8,701 bases of DNA from assembly GCA_003242275.1 (NCBI GenBank), contig QGUX01000147.1, positions 1 to 8,701 on the forward strand, read 5' to 3'. Below are positions 6,951 to 8,701 of this stretch, in pieces. The stretch is from Pseudomonadota bacterium. Its GTDB lineage: Bacteria > Pseudomonadota > Gammaproteobacteria > Steroidobacterales > Steroidobacteraceae. The notes beneath the pieces were generated by a model. It did not search any database and had not been told where the DNA came from. It worked only from the letters and a program-made list of their open reading frames with translations. Position 1 is the first letter of the stretch, and every line of letters starts with the position of its first letter. Both the position numbers and the translations under genes were made by a program.

Positions 6951-8098
6951 AGAAGCTGTTCCGCTGCCTGCTGCTCGCCCTCGCTCCCGCCACGCTGTTC
7001 GCCGCCGCGCCGGTGATCCCGCCGCCGCCACAGATCCCGGCCAATGGCTACATCCTGGTGGATCACCACAGCGGCCGGGTGCTCGCCGAGCAGCGGGCCG
7101 ACGATCGCATGGAGCCGGCCAGCATCACCAAGGTGATGACGGCCTACATCGTGTTCGACGCGCTGCGCGAGAAGCGCCTGACGCTGGCCGAGAAGGTCAA
7201 GGTCAGCGAGTACGCCTGGCGCACCGGCGGCGCGGTCACCGACGGTTCCACCAGCTTCCTGGAGCTGGGTTCGGAGGTGCCGGTCGAAGACCTCATCAAG
7301 GGCATGATCGTGCAGTCGGGCAATGACGCCACCATCGTGCTGGCCGAGCGGCTGGGCGGCTCGGAGGCCGGCTTCGTCACCATCATGAACGAGTACGCGC
7401 GGCGCCTCGGCCTGGAAAACACCCACTTCACCAACAGCTGGGGCAACCCGGGGCCCGAGCACTACTCCACGCCGCGCGACCTGGCGAAGCTGGCCAGCGC
7501 GCTGATCCGCGAGTTCCCCGAGTACTACAAGTGGTACTCGATGCGCGAGTTCACCTGGAACAACCATCGCCAGTTCAACCGCAACGGCTTGCTGGGCCGC
7601 GACCCGTCGGTCGACGGCATCAAGACCGGCCACACCTCGAGCGCGAAGTACTGCCTGATGACCTCGGCCGAGCGCAACGGCATGCGGCTGATCTCGGTGG
7701 TGCTGGGCTCGCCCTCGGTGCGCGCCCGCGAGGACGCCAGCGCCACGCTGCTGAACTACGGCTACACCTTCTACGAGACCATCAGGCTGCTCGACGCCAA
7801 CCAGCCGGTGCTGACCCCGCAGGTCTACAAGGGCGCGGCGGACGCCGTGCCGGTGGGCAGTCCGCGCCCCACCTACGTTACCATCGCGCGCGGCGCGGCC
7901 GACAGCATCACCAAGGAGGCCAGCGTCGAGGGGCCGCTGGTGGCGCCCATCGAGGCCGGCGCCACGCTGGGCAGCTACACCGTGCGCGTCGGCGACGAGG
8001 TCGTGGCGCGGGTGCCGCTGGTGGCGCTGGAGAAGGTCGAGGAAGGCGGCCTGTGGCGCTGGGCGGTGGACAGCGTGAAGCTCTGGTTCGCCGACTGA
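6947..8098 (+). CDS. dacA: D-alanyl-D-alanine carboxypeptidase, PBP5/6 type
   Basis: Low-molecular-mass PBP that removes the terminal D-Ala from pentapeptide side chains in the periplasm, limiting cross-linking and releasing D-Ala. The product is 383 residues. The signal peptide (MKKLF, then a hydrophobic core to FAAA) is cut near residue 20. The peptidase S11 domain carries S59-I-T-K62 (nucleophile and base), S124-G-N126 and K226-T-G228. A PBP5_C beta domain occupies about 285-360. The end, around 368-381 (GLWRWAVDSVKLWF), is an aromatic amphipathic helix of the kind that anchors PBP5 to the inner membrane. The start at 6947 gives a proper signal peptide. The frame is open back to 6869, but that stretch lies inside rlpA. 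dacC would be an equally fair name, since this order is called dacC in Pseudomonas. Function is firm; the choice of paralogue symbol is not. Confidence 0.95.
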   Translation: MKKLFRCLLLALAPATLFAAAPVIPPPPQIPANGYILVDHHSGRVLAEQRADDRMEPASITKVMTAYIVFDALREKRLTLAEKVKVSEYAWRTGGAVTDGSTSFLELGSEVPVEDLIKGMIVQSGNDATIVLAERLGGSEAGFVTIMNEYARRLGLENTHFTNSWGNPGPEHYSTPRDLAKLASALIREFPEYYKWYSMREFTWNNHRQFNRNGLLGRDPSVDGIKTGHTSSAKYCLMTSAERNGMRLISVVLGSPSVRAREDASATLLNYGYTFYETIRLLDANQPVLTPQVYKGAADAVPVGSPRPTYVTIARGAADSITKEASVEGPLVAPIEAGATLGSYTVRVGDEVVARVPLVALEKVEEGGLWRWAVDSVKLWFAD

Positions 8099-8114
8099 AG
8101 GGCACGCACTCCCC

Positions 8115-8701
8115 ATGCCGCCGCCGCTGCGCTGGTGCCACCTGGATGGCCGGCTGGTCGAGCTGGCCGGGGCGCGCATCTCGCCCTTCGACCGCAGCTT
8201 CCTGTTCGGCGACGGCATCTACGAGGTGATGCGGGTCTATGACGGGCGGCTGTTCCGCCCCGAACTGCACCTGGACCGCCTGGCGCGCAGCGCCGCGGCA
8301 ATCAAGCTCGCCAACCCGCACCCGCACGCGCAATGGCGGGCGCTGCTGGAGGAGCTGGTCACGGCCAACGGCGGTGGCGACCAGTACATCTACCTGCAGC
8401 TCTCGCGCGGCGCCGAGGAAGGACGCAACCATGCGCCGCTGCCGCAGGTCGCGCCGCTGGTGTTCGCCTACTGCGCGCCGTGGCCGGCGATGTCCGGGTC
8501 CACGCTGCGCGACGGCCTGCCCTGCATCACGGCGGCCGACACCCGCTGGGCGCGCTGCGACATCAAGTCGGTGGCGCTGCTGGCCAATGTGCTGCTCGGC
8601 CACCAGCCCTCCGAGCCCGGCGCCACCGGGCCCACCCTGCGGCGGAATGGGGGGCTCCCCGAGGCAGGGGCCCCTCCCGTGCCCTGGGGAAGGACAGGCG
8701 T
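8115..8701 (+). CDS. dat: D-amino-acid aminotransferase (class IV PLP enzyme), 3' truncated by the window
   Basis: PLP-dependent enzyme that exchanges the amino group between D-amino acids and 2-oxo acids, classically D-Ala + 2-oxoglutarate to pyruvate + D-Glu, in the cytoplasm. About 195 residues are present out of a family norm near 280-290. The N-terminal fold-IV segment FDRSFLFGDGIYEV (25-38) is followed by HLDRL (52-56). The ARCDIKSVALLANVLL stretch carries the predicted PLP lysine K151, as in Bacillus D-amino-acid transaminase (RCDIKS). The start at 8115 is 16 bases after dacA, with a weak AAGGG site at 8098-8102. Branched-chain aminotransferase or aminodeoxychorismate lyase are less likely given RCDIKS and the neighbours. 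From about 8607 the protein drifts to a Pro/Gly-rich sequence that only loosely fits the family, probably a sequence-quality problem. The frame runs off the window without a stop. Confidence 0.86.
   Translation, partial: MPPPLRWCHLDGRLVELAGARISPFDRSFLFGDGIYEVMRVYDGRLFRPELHLDRLARSAAAIKLANPHPHAQWRALLEELVTANGGGDQYIYLQLSRGAEEGRNHAPLPQVAPLVFAYCAPWPAMSGSTLRDGLPCITAADTRWARCDIKSVALLANVLLGHQPSEPGATGPTLRRNGGLPEAGAPPVPWGRTG

Noticed and set aside
6911..8218. A 435-codon minus-strand frame opposite dacA
   Set aside because: Low-complexity Arg/Gly/His-rich translation with no recognisable motif. dacA on the other strand has all three PBP motifs.

Overview
The window is one tightly packed, all-plus-strand block of cell-wall genes: the rod-shape (elongasome) system followed by its peptidoglycan-remodelling partners. 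In order it holds the 3' part of mreB, then mreC, mreD, mrdA (PBP2), rodA (mrdB), an mltB-type lytic transglycosylase, rlpA, dacA (a PBP5/6-type D,D-carboxypeptidase), and the 5' part of a D-amino-acid aminotransferase gene (dat). Every complete protein keeps the catalytic or signature residues of its family.

Organism: the DNA is very GC-rich, with C or G at almost every third codon position. The proteins most resemble gammaproteobacterial ones. The MreB part nearly matches what I remember of E. coli MreB, and the RodA catalytic loop aligns to E. coli RodA without gaps. The order mrdA-rodA-mltB-rlpA-dacA-dat, directly behind mreBCD, suggests a high-GC gammaproteobacterium of the Xanthomonadales, Nevskiales or Chromatiales kind. 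That placement is inference. In E. coli the mre and mrd clusters lie far apart.

Layout: 1-557 is the end of mreB, the actin-like scaffold. 569-1986 is mreCD, the membrane link. 2002-5057 is the transpeptidase/glycosyltransferase pair PBP2-RodA. 5054-6921 is MltB and RlpA, which cleave glycan strands. 6947-8098 is DacA, which trims pentapeptides. 8115 to the end is Dat, a PLP enzyme of D-alanine/D-glutamate metabolism. No gap between genes exceeds about 27 bases. Several neighbours overlap (TGATG at 1502-1506; ATGA at 3918-3921 and 6136-6139), so one transcript with coupled translation is likely. I see no promoter, terminator, RNA gene, mobile element, CRISPR array or repeat array, and no stretch above 300 bases without a gene.

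How they work together: MreB filaments with MreC and MreD position and activate RodA (glycan polymerisation) and PBP2 (cross-linking). MltB and RlpA open or trim glycan strands, and DacA removes terminal D-Ala. Dat could interconvert D-Ala and D-Glu in the cytoplasm.

I found no undescribed system. The points most worth a second look are a probable corrupted sequence tail in the last ~95 bases, a variant ligand set at a putative PBP2 zinc site, a 10-codon mini-ORF bridging rlpA and dacA with 4-base overlaps on both sides, an MltB without a lipobox, and rlpA lacking a visible Shine-Dalgarno.
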